NCBI GenBank assembly: GCA_945898275.1
Contig: CAMDHZ010000012.1
Coordinates: 29,338 to 93,337, forward strand
Reading direction: 5' to 3'
DNA length: 64,000 nucleotides
Origin: Chitinophaga pinensis
GTDB taxonomy: Bacteria; Bacteroidota; Bacteroidia; UKL13-3
A program made the translations under genes and the position numbers. This document shows, piece after piece, positions 31,212 to 40,866 of this stretch. The notes beneath the pieces were generated by a model that saw only the letters and a program-made list of their open reading frames with translations, made no database searches and had not been told where the DNA came from. The first letter of the stretch is position 1, and each line of letters starts with the position of its first letter.

Positions 31212-31315
31212 AATGTTGTTGGTCTATAGGCACAAATGTTTATGCCAAAATACATTTGAATTAATACAATCTTTATTTTAGTTTTTATCAAAGGAATTTA
31301 GGTTAAAATTGTGTT

Positions 31316-32383
31316 ATGATAAACCTTGGGCTAAAATCAATTTTGTTAATTTCAATTTGCTATCTGGCTGCCTGCAAAAAACCAGCGCCATCGCCTTCGG
31401 TTCAAACCGAAACCATACAAATAATTGGAACCGACTTCTCTTTTTACCCAGAAGTTCTTAGCAGTGGGCTAAGCTTTAGCAATGAACAAGGTGCAGAAGA
31501 AGACATGTTGCTTACCTTAAAAAAAGCAGGTTTCAATACAATTCGATTACGTATTTGGAATCAACCAGAAACGCCAACATCCTCTTTGGAAAGTGTAGGT
31601 AAGCTGGCGGCCAAATGCCAAACAATGGGCTTTAAAATTTGGCTTACCATACACTATTCTGATACTTGGGCAGACCCTGGCAAGCAGCAAAAGCCTAAAA
31701 CTTGGGATAATTTGGTTCAAACAGAATTAGAAGATAGTGTTTATGCCTTTACCTTTAAAGTTGTTAAAGACATGGCGCCAGCTTTTGTACAAATTGGCAA
31801 TGAGATAAACAATGGTATGCTTTGGCCTAATGGCAGCTTAGAAAACATGGGACAGCTTAAACTACTTATTAGTAAAGGAATTGCAGCAACTAGGGCTGCT
31901 AATAGCCAAACCAAAATTATGCTACATTGCGCGGGATATAAAGATGCGCCTTGGTTTTTTAATCAGATTGGTAATTTGGATTATGATATTGCCGCCTTAA
32001 GTTATTACCCTATATGGCATGGCAAATCCTTAGACTCTTTAAAACAAGCATTAATCGGTTTGAACCAACAGTTACAAAAACCAACCTTAATAGCTGAAAC
32101 GGCATACCCTTTTACTTTATCTTGGAACGATTGGACCAATAATATTGTTGGAACAAATAGTCAATTAATAGCTGGGTTTGACCCTACACCTGAAGGACAA
32201 AAGGATTATTGGCAGGCAATTTTACAAACTGCTAAGGAAAGTAAGCAATGCTTGGGCGTTTGTTATTGGGGAGCCGAATGGGTAAGCTATAAAGGAAACA
32301 CAGCCACCAATGGTTCTACCTGGGAAAACCAAGCCTTTTGGGATTTTGACAGAAAGGCATTACCCATTCTTGATGGAAAATGA
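31316..32383 (+). CDS. Glycoside hydrolase family 53 (endo-beta-1,4-galactanase) lipoprotein
   Basis: LAACKK lipobox; FNTIRLRIWNQP; IHYSDTWADPGKQ; VQIGNEINNGMLWP. Confidence 0.92.
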   Translation: MINLGLKSILLISICYLAACKKPAPSPSVQTETIQIIGTDFSFYPEVLSSGLSFSNEQGAEEDMLLTLKKAGFNTIRLRIWNQPETPTSSLESVGKLAAKCQTMGFKIWLTIHYSDTWADPGKQQKPKTWDNLVQTELEDSVYAFTFKVVKDMAPAFVQIGNEINNGMLWPNGSLENMGQLKLLISKGIAATRAANSQTKIMLHCAGYKDAPWFFNQIGNLDYDIAALSYYPIWHGKSLDSLKQALIGLNQQLQKPTLIAETAYPFTLSWNDWTNNIVGTNSQLIAGFDPTPEGQKDYWQAILQTAKESKQCLGVCYWGAEWVSYKGNTATNGSTWENQAFWDFDRKALPILDGK

Positions 32384-32437
32384 GAGAGATTTAAAATTAT
32401 CTTGTATTTTAGCGCACTAAATTAAAAATCATACCTA

Positions 32438-33826
32438 ATGCAATACGATGTTATAGTGATTGGCAGCGGACCTGGAGGTTATGTTGCCGCTATCAGAGCC
32501 AGCCAACTTGGATTAAAAACAGCAGTAGTAGAAAAAGCCGAATTAGGAGGCGTATGCCTTAATTGGGGGTGTATACCTACAAAAGCTTTATTAAAATCGG
32601 CTCAGGTATTTGAATATATTAAGCATGCAAAAGATTATGGCATTACTGTTAGCGATGCTTCACATGATTTTGGTGCAGTGGTTAAACGCAGCAGGGATGT
32701 TGCCAATGGTATGAGCAAAGGCATTGCCTTTTTAATGAAAAAAAATAAAATTGATGTAATTGCTGGTTATGGCAAATTGCTTAGTGCTTCTAAAGTTGAA
32801 GTTACGGATGCTGCTGGTGCAAAAGCCACACATGATGCCAAGCATATCATTTTGGCTACTGGCGCTAGAAGCAGAGAATTGCCTAACATAAAAATTGATG
32901 GCAAAAAGATTCTTGGCTATCGCGAGGCTATGGTGATGCCACAACAACCTAAAAGCATGGTGGTAATGGGAAGTGGCGCTATTGGTTGCGAGTTTGCATA
33001 TTTTTATAGCAGCATGGGAACTAAAGTTACCATCGTAGAATTTATGCCAAACATTTTGCCTATAGAAGATGAAGAGGTAAGTATAGAGGTAGCTAAATCT
33101 TTCAAGAAAGGTGGCATAGATATCATGACCAATGCCTCGGTAGAAAGTGTAGATACAGCTGGTGCTGGTTGTAAGATTAAAGTTAAAACTGCAGAAGGTA
33201 TTAAAGAACTAGAAGCAGATGTAGTATTGTCTGCGGTTGGTATCCAAACCAATTTAGAAAACCTAGGCTTAGAAGCATTAGGTATTAAAACAGACAAAGG
33301 CAAAGTATTGGTAGATGATTATTATGCTACCAACCTTAAGGGAGTTTATGCTATAGGAGATATTGTTAAAGGACCTGCTTTGGCACACGTTTCTAGTGCA
33401 GAAGGAATCATTTGTGTAGAGAAAATTGCAGGCCATCATCCTGAGCCCTTAAATTACAATAATATCCCAGGTTGTACTTATTGTTCTCCAGAAGTTGCAT
33501 CTGTTGGCTATACAGAAAAGGCAGCTAAGGAAGCGGGATATGAAATTAAGGTTGGTAAATTTCCTTTCTCTGCTAGCGGAAAAGCAAGTGCAGGCGGTGT
33601 AAAAGAAGGATTTGTGAAAGTAATTTTTGATGCCAAGTACGGTGAGTTTTTAGGTGCACACATGGTAGGCGCAAATGTTACAGAAATGATAGCTGAAATT
33701 GTAGTGGCAAGAAAATTAGAAACCACTGGCATGGAAATCATCAAATCTGTTCATCCACATCCAACCATGAGCGAAGCTATTATGGAAGCAGCGGCGCAAG
33801 CTTACGGAGAGTGTATTCACTTATAA
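32438..33826 (+). CDS. lpdA: Dihydrolipoyl dehydrogenase
   Basis: GSGPGGYVAAIRASQLG; GGVCLNWGCIPTKALL; HPHPTMSEA. Confidence 0.96.
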   Translation: MQYDVIVIGSGPGGYVAAIRASQLGLKTAVVEKAELGGVCLNWGCIPTKALLKSAQVFEYIKHAKDYGITVSDASHDFGAVVKRSRDVANGMSKGIAFLMKKNKIDVIAGYGKLLSASKVEVTDAAGAKATHDAKHIILATGARSRELPNIKIDGKKILGYREAMVMPQQPKSMVVMGSGAIGCEFAYFYSSMGTKVTIVEFMPNILPIEDEEVSIEVAKSFKKGGIDIMTNASVESVDTAGAGCKIKVKTAEGIKELEADVVLSAVGIQTNLENLGLEALGIKTDKGKVLVDDYYATNLKGVYAIGDIVKGPALAHVSSAEGIICVEKIAGHHPEPLNYNNIPGCTYCSPEVASVGYTEKAAKEAGYEIKVGKFPFSASGKASAGGVKEGFVKVIFDAKYGEFLGAHMVGANVTEMIAEIVVARKLETTGMEIIKSVHPHPTMSEAIMEAAAQAYGECIHL

Positions 33827-33847
33827 TAATTAAATGGATTGGCGGTA

Positions 33848-35293
33848 TTAGAAAAGTCTAGTACCGCTAGCCCATTGAAGTTGGTATTTAGCTTTTGCAT
33901 ATTTTGCCGTTAACTCAACCAATTTAGCTTTAGCCTCAATTAGACTTCTCTCCCTTTGGTTCACCAAAAACAGAGAACTTTCGCCACTTTCAAAACGTGT
34001 TTCTTCTGCAATTAGTAATAAATCCGCATTACGCACAAGTTCCTGTTGAATGCGCATCATTTGGTCGAAAGTATTTAGGTCGTTATAGGCTACTAAAATA
34101 TTATTGAGCACTTCTCTTTTACCTTGTTGCAAATAGAATTTCCCTTGTTGAATTTTGTAATTGGTGAGTTGTAATTTACCCCTTTCTTTTCTAAGGAAAA
34201 CGCTGCTATAAAAGGTGGCACCAAACTTATAATTCTTCATAAACAAGCCATCCACTTCATCTCTGCTGCCTGCAGTATAAGTTTGAAAGGGATAATACTC
34301 AAGATTTAGTTGTGGCTTTAAATTTTCAAGTGCTAATTTTCTTTCAAGCTCTGTTTGATTAAGTTTAAGTGCAAGTTTTTGAACCTCGGGATGCCATGCT
34401 TCTGCGCGTTTACTTAAAGCTTGAATTGAATCTAAATCCACTCTTTGAAATTCAGATCCTCTGGAAGAAGGAATTACCAAGGATGCTAATTGCATTGCGT
34501 TACCCTGTTCATCCCATAGATAATTACTCAACAATAAGGCAGCATTATTAAACTCAACCTTGGCCTCGGCTAGCAAAGATTCGCGTCTTTTGTATTCTAC
34601 CCAAGCTTCAACACTATCAATTGGTTTTTCTTCCCCTCCAAATATTCTACTTTTAATAAAATTAAGACGTGTGTCTGCTAACACAAAATTTTGCTGCATA
34701 AGCACATACTTTTGGTAGCTTTGTTGCCAATCCCAATAGTCTTTGGCCGAGGCTAGAAAAAGTTTATTGATAAGACTAACTTGTTCGGCTTCATTTAAGG
34801 TTTGCAACAGTTGCGCTTGGCGCAATGCGTTTCTCCTAGGGTCAGTCATTAATCCTCGCAAAACTGGCACACTAATTCCAGCATAAAACAATTGGTATTG
34901 CACTTGTTTGCTGCTTTGAGTAACTGGATCGTATTTAGACTTTTCTTCACTTACTTGTAAACCATCGCTTTGATCCATTCCAGCTTTGATATCAACCCCA
35001 ATTAGGGTAGGAATTTTAATTTGAGGTTCAACATATGTGTAGGAATTATCACCCTTGGTTTGTTTACCATATACCTGAGTACTAATTACAGGATCAAAGG
35101 CACCGCGGGCAGTACGAATTTCCATCTTAGCCATTTCAGGAAGTAGGTTTGCCGATTTTGCCAAAGGGTGATAACGCAATACTTGTTCATAAAACGTATC
35201 AAAAGAAAGGACAATTGAATCTTGTGCAACAAGGTGCTGTGAAAAAAAACTTAAGTACATTAAAGAAAAAAACAATCTTACTACTCTTTTCAT
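33848..35293 (-). CDS. TolC family outer membrane efflux protein
   Basis: Signal peptide, TolC-like helical repeats; last gene of a secretion-like trio. Confidence 0.82.
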   Translation of the reverse strand: MKRVVRLFFSLMYLSFFSQHLVAQDSIVLSFDTFYEQVLRYHPLAKSANLLPEMAKMEIRTARGAFDPVISTQVYGKQTKGDNSYTYVEPQIKIPTLIGVDIKAGMDQSDGLQVSEEKSKYDPVTQSSKQVQYQLFYAGISVPVLRGLMTDPRRNALRQAQLLQTLNEAEQVSLINKLFLASAKDYWDWQQSYQKYVLMQQNFVLADTRLNFIKSRIFGGEEKPIDSVEAWVEYKRRESLLAEAKVEFNNAALLLSNYLWDEQGNAMQLASLVIPSSRGSEFQRVDLDSIQALSKRAEAWHPEVQKLALKLNQTELERKLALENLKPQLNLEYYPFQTYTAGSRDEVDGLFMKNYKFGATFYSSVFLRKERGKLQLTNYKIQQGKFYLQQGKREVLNNILVAYNDLNTFDQMMRIQQELVRNADLLLIAEETRFESGESSLFLVNQRERSLIEAKAKLVELTAKYAKAKYQLQWASGTRLF

Positions 35294-36645
35294 TTTTCTT
35301 TGTTTTTTTCCTTGTTCTTAACTTCATTAGTGGCTTCTAATCCAGTTACATAATCAGGAGGAAAACCATTAAATTGACGCCATAACTCATACCAAACACG
35401 CACTGTTTTAAGCATAGCCCAACCATAAACACCACCGCCTGCTCTTACTAATTCGGGCCAAGCCTCATCTTCTGGATCTGGGATTACCAAAACTCGGAAC
35501 ATTCCATTGGTACTATTAACTTTATCAACTGCTTGAACAATGCCTCCAAAAGTCCCAACATTGGCATTAGGCCAACCGCTAAAAACCAAAGCTGGCCAAC
35601 CGTCGAATTGAATCCTCACCCTTCCACCTAATTGCATAAGGGGTAAATCCATAGCTCTTACATAAAGCTCAACAGCCATTCTAGCATTGGCAGGAACTAT
35701 TGAAATCAAATCCTCCCCTTCTTTGATATTTTCACCAAGACCAGATTTGAAGGCTTTAACTATATAACCATCCTGTGGGGCACGTATAACATAAAATCCA
35801 GATCTTAATTCAAGGTTAGACAATTCAATTTGCATTTTAGAAACTTCGGCTTGGCTTTCAAAAAGCTCTCCAGTGGTTTCATTGATAACTGATTCTGCTT
35901 TTGAAATTTTATCGATGTAATCAGCCTCAACAGAATTCAATTCAATTTCAGCATTTATGAGTTCGTTTTGAACCGAGTTATATTTATTCTCTGCCTCTAC
36001 AAGTTTAGCCGTTGCTTCTTGTGTTTTATTGTTTCTATTTTGCAGTTCAGTTAAGCTTGCAAGTCCTTTGTTATACAAGGCTTCTAAGCGAGAGTATTGG
36101 TCTTGAACCAATTTTAAATTCACTTGGGCTGCCTCAAAACCTGCCTTTTCAGCAGAAACTTTGAAACGCATTTGCTTTACCTTGTTGCGAGTCTGTTCCA
36201 GTTTAAATTTTAGTCCATCCTGAAGCGCATCCACTTGCCTTCTAGTTGCCTCAATTTTTTGTCTTTTTGCAATAATAGCATCTTGCTTATTGGCAATTTG
36301 ATCAGAAGTTCTAGACAATAATTTAGGATCAAAAAACTTTTCTTTAACCTCAGAAATGACACAAATGGTGTCTCCTTTTTTTACCAATTGTCCTTCTTGA
36401 ACCAACCATCGTTCTATCCTACCTGCGATGACAGAAGGAATAGTTTGTGGCCTATCTGCTGGGCTATAGGGCGAAACTTTTCCTTTACCTTGCACATTTT
36501 GTTGCCATGGTAAAAACAATATTGCAATTAGAATGGTAAAGGCTCCAAGGAGATAATTTCTAACAATTTTAAACTTTTTAGGTGTATTTACAAGACTTAG
36601 TGCATGTAAACCAACTTCTTCATATTGATAATTATTCTGAGCCAT
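35290..36645 (-). CDS. HlyD family membrane fusion protein
   Basis: TM, biotinyl-lipoyl-like GRIERWLVQEGQLVKKGDTI; coiled coil; APQDGYIV. Confidence 0.87.
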   Translation of the reverse strand: MAQNNYQYEEVGLHALSLVNTPKKFKIVRNYLLGAFTILIAILFLPWQQNVQGKGKVSPYSPADRPQTIPSVIAGRIERWLVQEGQLVKKGDTICVISEVKEKFFDPKLLSRTSDQIANKQDAIIAKRQKIEATRRQVDALQDGLKFKLEQTRNKVKQMRFKVSAEKAGFEAAQVNLKLVQDQYSRLEALYNKGLASLTELQNRNNKTQEATAKLVEAENKYNSVQNELINAEIELNSVEADYIDKISKAESVINETTGELFESQAEVSKMQIELSNLELRSGFYVIRAPQDGYIVKAFKSGLGENIKEGEDLISIVPANARMAVELYVRAMDLPLMQLGGRVRIQFDGWPALVFSGWPNANVGTFGGIVQAVDKVNSTNGMFRVLVIPDPEDEAWPELVRAGGGVYGWAMLKTVRVWYELWRQFNGFPPDYVTGLEATNEVKNKEKNKEK

Positions 36646-36647
36646 TC

Positions 36648-38885
36648 TTATTCAGTAATTAAGGATTCCATTGGAAGTGAACGTCTATCTTTTAGCTCAT
36701 TAAAAGTCCCAGCATCTGTAATTAAACCATCTTTCATTACATAGATTAAATCACTTCGGCGCATAACTTCAGGAATTGAGCTTACAATTAGCATAGCATA
36801 ATTCCCATTAAATAAACCATCTATTAATGCAATTTTTTCAGAGGATTGAACATTATGAAAAAACTCATCAATAAGCATAAGTTTTGGAGGTTTTACTAAA
36901 GACCTAGCCAATAAGATTTTCTTAACCACATTTGAAGGAAAATTACCCCCAGATGGCAATACCTCAGATTGCAAACCATCTTCTAATGAGGCTATAAATT
37001 GGTTCAAACCGACAGATTCACAAGCTTTTAAAATATCTTTAAGGAGAATACCATTTCTTCCTAACGTGATATTTTCTTCAATGGTTCCTTCAAAAACATC
37101 AGATAAACTTAAATTATCACCAATGATATCGCGGTAACTATTAGGGTTAAGTTCTTTGATAGACATACCATTTAGGCTAACAACACCTTCATAATTTTGA
37201 AATAGACCTGCTACTGTTTTCACCAAAGTAGTTTTACCAGAATCATTAAATCCAGCTATACAAATTTTCTGGGTACCAATAATGTTTAGATTGATGTGTT
37301 TAATGCTGTAATTTTTGGCCCCAGGGAACTTGTAGGACACATTATCAAGCTTTAGCTCGAACCTATTTTGAATATCCAAATCTGTAACATCTCTGCCTGC
37401 ATTGGCTTCAATTTCTAAATCTGTGACATGTCCGATTTTATCAAGTGCAGTAAGCATGTCATATACTACCGAAATACTGCCTACCAATTTTTCAACAGAA
37501 GATATTACCAGTACTATAATAATTTCAGAAGCCACAAATTGCCCAAGGTTTATTTGTCTATCGAATACCAAGGCTCCACCTAATATGAGTAAACCTGCTG
37601 TTATCAGTGTTTTGAAAGCAATAATGGCAGTAAACTGCTTAACTAAAATTGAAAAATGCTTTTTCCTATACCCAATATATTTATTTAGTAATCGGTCTGT
37701 TTTATGCATCGGCAAATTTGCAAAACCAGCTAATTTAAATGATTGCACTGCTCTGCCTAACTCTTCTAACCAGTATACTACTTTGTATTTATATTTGGAT
37801 TCATAAATGCTTGTTTCTAAACCTTTTTTACTAGTAAAATAAAATACTAGAAAGATGATTAAGATAACTAGCACTCCAAACACAATAAAATAAGGATGGT
37901 ATAATGAAAGTAAGAGTAATCCAAAAATGATTTGAATGATTGCAGAAGTAAAATCAATTAAAATTTTTGGAAGAGATTTTTGAACATTTAACACATCAAA
38001 AAATCTATTTACGAGTTCTGGCGTATAAGTATGTTTAAGTTTTTCTAGTTTGAGCCTAGGAATTCTAAAAGCAAAGTCGAATGCAGTTTTCGCAAAAACT
38101 CTTTGTTGCAAAACCTCAACTAGGCTTAACTGTTGCACTTGCAACCACCCAGCAATTACAGTAGCAAATACTACCAATATCATCAGAATAAAAACACTTT
38201 CTAGCATTAATCCTCCGCTCATTAAACCTATGATTGCTTGAATTCCTAATGGTAAGGTTAGGTTTACCAAAGCTATCATAATGGCAAAAAAGTAAATATT
38301 GATTATATCTTTCTTTTCTGTACTTAATAATTGAAAAAATCTTTTTAATGGCGTTAAATGACCCTTTCCTGATTTAGCGTTTATGCCGGAATCAACCCTA
38401 TATCCACTAATAAATAATATATCATTTTCGGCGCAACTTTTTAACTGAATGTATTGGTCTGCTGAAAAACTATGATTTAACTTTAATTGATTAACAGTTT
38501 GTATGACTTCAATAAGTTTATCCTCATTTTCAAAAGAACCTTCAATACAGCCACTTTTGGTATCTTCAATAAAGTTAATTTTTCTTCCTTCCTTGTGTTT
38601 TACAATAATCGGAATTAGTCCCAGCTCACTATTTTTGAATACAATTATGGGGAAACTCTGTATTTTTAAAAATTCCTTAAAATCTGATACACTTTTATGG
38701 TGCATGTCAAAATTAAAATGAACATATTCACCAACATCTAAAAGTTGTGTATAAAAGTTTTCAAAAGTATCATCATATTCATCTGCATACCTAAACTTTT
38801 GGTCGTGAAGATCGAAGTGGTCTAATTGATGTCCAGACAGGTGTGCATATTTTTCTATTAGGTCGATGATTTGTTTTCGTAGCAT
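36648..38885 (-). CDS. ABC transporter (TMD-NBD fusion), degenerate NBD motifs
   Basis: AGFNDSGKTTLVK Walker A; LPSGGNFP signature; LMLIDEFF Walker B; SSIPEV in place of H-loop. Confidence 0.87.
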   Translation of the reverse strand: MLRKQIIDLIEKYAHLSGHQLDHFDLHDQKFRYADEYDDTFENFYTQLLDVGEYVHFNFDMHHKSVSDFKEFLKIQSFPIIVFKNSELGLIPIIVKHKEGRKINFIEDTKSGCIEGSFENEDKLIEVIQTVNQLKLNHSFSADQYIQLKSCAENDILFISGYRVDSGINAKSGKGHLTPLKRFFQLLSTEKKDIINIYFFAIMIALVNLTLPLGIQAIIGLMSGGLMLESVFILMILVVFATVIAGWLQVQQLSLVEVLQQRVFAKTAFDFAFRIPRLKLEKLKHTYTPELVNRFFDVLNVQKSLPKILIDFTSAIIQIIFGLLLLSLYHPYFIVFGVLVILIIFLVFYFTSKKGLETSIYESKYKYKVVYWLEELGRAVQSFKLAGFANLPMHKTDRLLNKYIGYRKKHFSILVKQFTAIIAFKTLITAGLLILGGALVFDRQINLGQFVASEIIIVLVISSVEKLVGSISVVYDMLTALDKIGHVTDLEIEANAGRDVTDLDIQNRFELKLDNVSYKFPGAKNYSIKHINLNIIGTQKICIAGFNDSGKTTLVKTVAGLFQNYEGVVSLNGMSIKELNPNSYRDIIGDNLSLSDVFEGTIEENITLGRNGILLKDILKACESVGLNQFIASLEDGLQSEVLPSGGNFPSNVVKKILLARSLVKPPKLMLIDEFFHNVQSSEKIALIDGLFNGNYAMLIVSSIPEVMRRSDLIYVMKDGLITDAGTFNELKDRRSLPMESLITE

Positions 38886-39018
38886 ACGTTTTCCTTAACA
38901 ATATTAAGTATTTAAAAGTTTTAAAAAATTAGAATTTAACAATCCAATACTAGCAATGATTTTCATCATTTTAATATAGGGTTTGTCATTCCATTTTTGC
39001 TAGCAAATTTAAACTATT

Positions 39019-39047
39019 TTGTTAACCGAAAGGAAAGTTTAACTTTG
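39019..39047 (+). promoter_or_regulatory. Candidate Bacteroidota promoter for pckA (TTG ... 18 bp ... TAACTTTG)
   Basis: TAnnTTTG at 39040-39047, TTG at 39019-39021, ATG at 39077. Confidence 0.6.
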
Positions 39048-39076
39048 CCAACGTTAAATCCGATAATCACCTGATT

Positions 39077-40672
39077 ATGACAAATAAAGAAATCTCAGAA
39101 AAAGTAATGCAAAGTGCTTCAGCAGCACATCTGAATCTTACACCTGCCGAATTGGTGCAACATGCGCTAAAAAACGGAGAAGGTGTATTAAATGACACCG
39201 GCGCTTTAATGGCGGATACAGGTGAATTTACAGGCAGATCTCCCAAAGACAAATTTTCTGTAGCAGATGCTAAAACAGAAAATACCGTTTGGTGGGGTGA
39301 TGTAAATCAAAAATTTGATCCAGCAAAATTTGAAACTTTGATGAACAAAGTTATCAATCATTATGCTGGAAAACCTGTTTATGTGCGTGATGCATACGCT
39401 TGTGCAGATCCTAATTTTAAACTTCGTTTAAGAGTAGTTAACGAAACAGCCTACCACAACTTGTTTTGTTACAACTTGTTTTTAAGACCGGAGCAAGCTG
39501 AATTAAGCAATTATGAGCCAGAGTGGTTAATATTAAACGCTCCAAGCTTTAAAGCTATTGCTGCAGAAGATGGAACACGTCAACATAACTTCTCTATCAT
39601 CGATTTCACTCGCAAAGTAATTTTGGTTGGAGGATCTGGCTATACAGGCGAAATGAAGAAAGGAATTTTCACTGTATTAAACTATATTTTACCTGAAGAG
39701 CGAAATACCTTATCAATGCATTGCTCTGCCAATATTGGCAAAAATGGTGATACGGCAATTTTCTTTGGATTATCAGGAACTGGTAAAACAACCTTAAGTG
39801 CAGACCCAGAGCGCAATCTAATTGGGGATGATGAACATGGTTGGGCAGATGATTCTGTATTTAACTTTGAAGGCGGATGTTACGCAAAATGTGTAGACCT
39901 TACACAAGAAAAAGAACCAGAAATTTTCAATGCTATTAAAGAAGGTGCATTATTAGAAAATACACGTTTTATACCTGGGACAAATTCCGTTGATTATACT
40001 AATATTAGTGTTACAGAAAACACACGTTGTGCTTACCCTATCAATCATATTCCTAATGTTGCAGTGCCTTCAATCGGAAAGGCACCTGAAAATATTTTCT
40101 TCCTAACAGCAGATGCATTTGGGGTATTGCCTCCAATTTCTAAGCTGAGTGTTGGTCAAGCTATGTATAGTTTTATAAGCGGATATACTGCAAAAGTTGC
40201 TGGTACAGAGGCTGGAGTTACTGAACCTCAAGCTACTTTTTCGGCATGTTTCGGAAAAGCTTTCCTTCCATTGCACCCAGGAAAATATGCCAAATTATTA
40301 GGGGAGAAATTGAAAGCCAATCCAAATATCAATGTTTGGTTAATTAATACAGGATGGACTGGCGGACCTTACGGTGTTGGTTCAAGAATGAAATTACCTT
40401 TAACCCGTGCTATGATTACTGCAGCTTTGCATGGTGAATTAAATAATGTAGCTTATGAACAACACCCAGTATTTGGGTATATGATGCCAACATCTTGTAC
40501 AAATGTTCCTAGCGAATTATTAAATCCACGTAATACATGGGAAGACAAATCTGCTTATGATGCTCAAGCAAACAAATTAGCAAATATGTTTGTAAAGAAT
40601 TTTGAGCAATATGCTTCAGGAGTTGATGCTGAAATTTTAGCCGCTGCACCAAAAGCAACACAACAAGCGTAA
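39077..40672 (+). CDS. pckA: Phosphoenolpyruvate carboxykinase (ATP)
   Basis: GEFTGRSPKDKF; FFGLSGTGKTTLSADPER; IGDDEHGW. Confidence 0.96.
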   Translation: MTNKEISEKVMQSASAAHLNLTPAELVQHALKNGEGVLNDTGALMADTGEFTGRSPKDKFSVADAKTENTVWWGDVNQKFDPAKFETLMNKVINHYAGKPVYVRDAYACADPNFKLRLRVVNETAYHNLFCYNLFLRPEQAELSNYEPEWLILNAPSFKAIAAEDGTRQHNFSIIDFTRKVILVGGSGYTGEMKKGIFTVLNYILPEERNTLSMHCSANIGKNGDTAIFFGLSGTGKTTLSADPERNLIGDDEHGWADDSVFNFEGGCYAKCVDLTQEKEPEIFNAIKEGALLENTRFIPGTNSVDYTNISVTENTRCAYPINHIPNVAVPSIGKAPENIFFLTADAFGVLPPISKLSVGQAMYSFISGYTAKVAGTEAGVTEPQATFSACFGKAFLPLHPGKYAKLLGEKLKANPNINVWLINTGWTGGPYGVGSRMKLPLTRAMITAALHGELNNVAYEQHPVFGYMMPTSCTNVPSELLNPRNTWEDKSAYDAQANKLANMFVKNFEQYASGVDAEILAAAPKATQQA

Positions 40673-40697
40673 TTAGCAATTTCTAAGAATACTCAAA

Positions 40698-40729
40698 CCG
40701 CCTTGATTCATTTCAAGGCGGTTTTTTTT
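40698..40729 (+). terminator. Rho-independent terminator of pckA
   Basis: CCGCCTTGA-TTCATT-TCAAGGCGG-TTTTTTTT. Confidence 0.9.
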
Positions 40730-40866
40730 GGTTCAAACCGAACCATATTAAAACATTATTCCCAAAAAGAAACATAATACCATTTCCAAACAAAATTTAA
40801 ATTGCTGATTTTCTGCATTTTAAAAGTGTGGCAACGCTATTGTAACAAACTAGCAAAACACACATC

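Noticed and set aside
22488-32180. GGTTTGACCC occurrences (about 22490 and 32176) as extra copies of the iterated motif
   Set aside because: One-mismatch forms that could arise by chance or codon use; not counted as exact copies.
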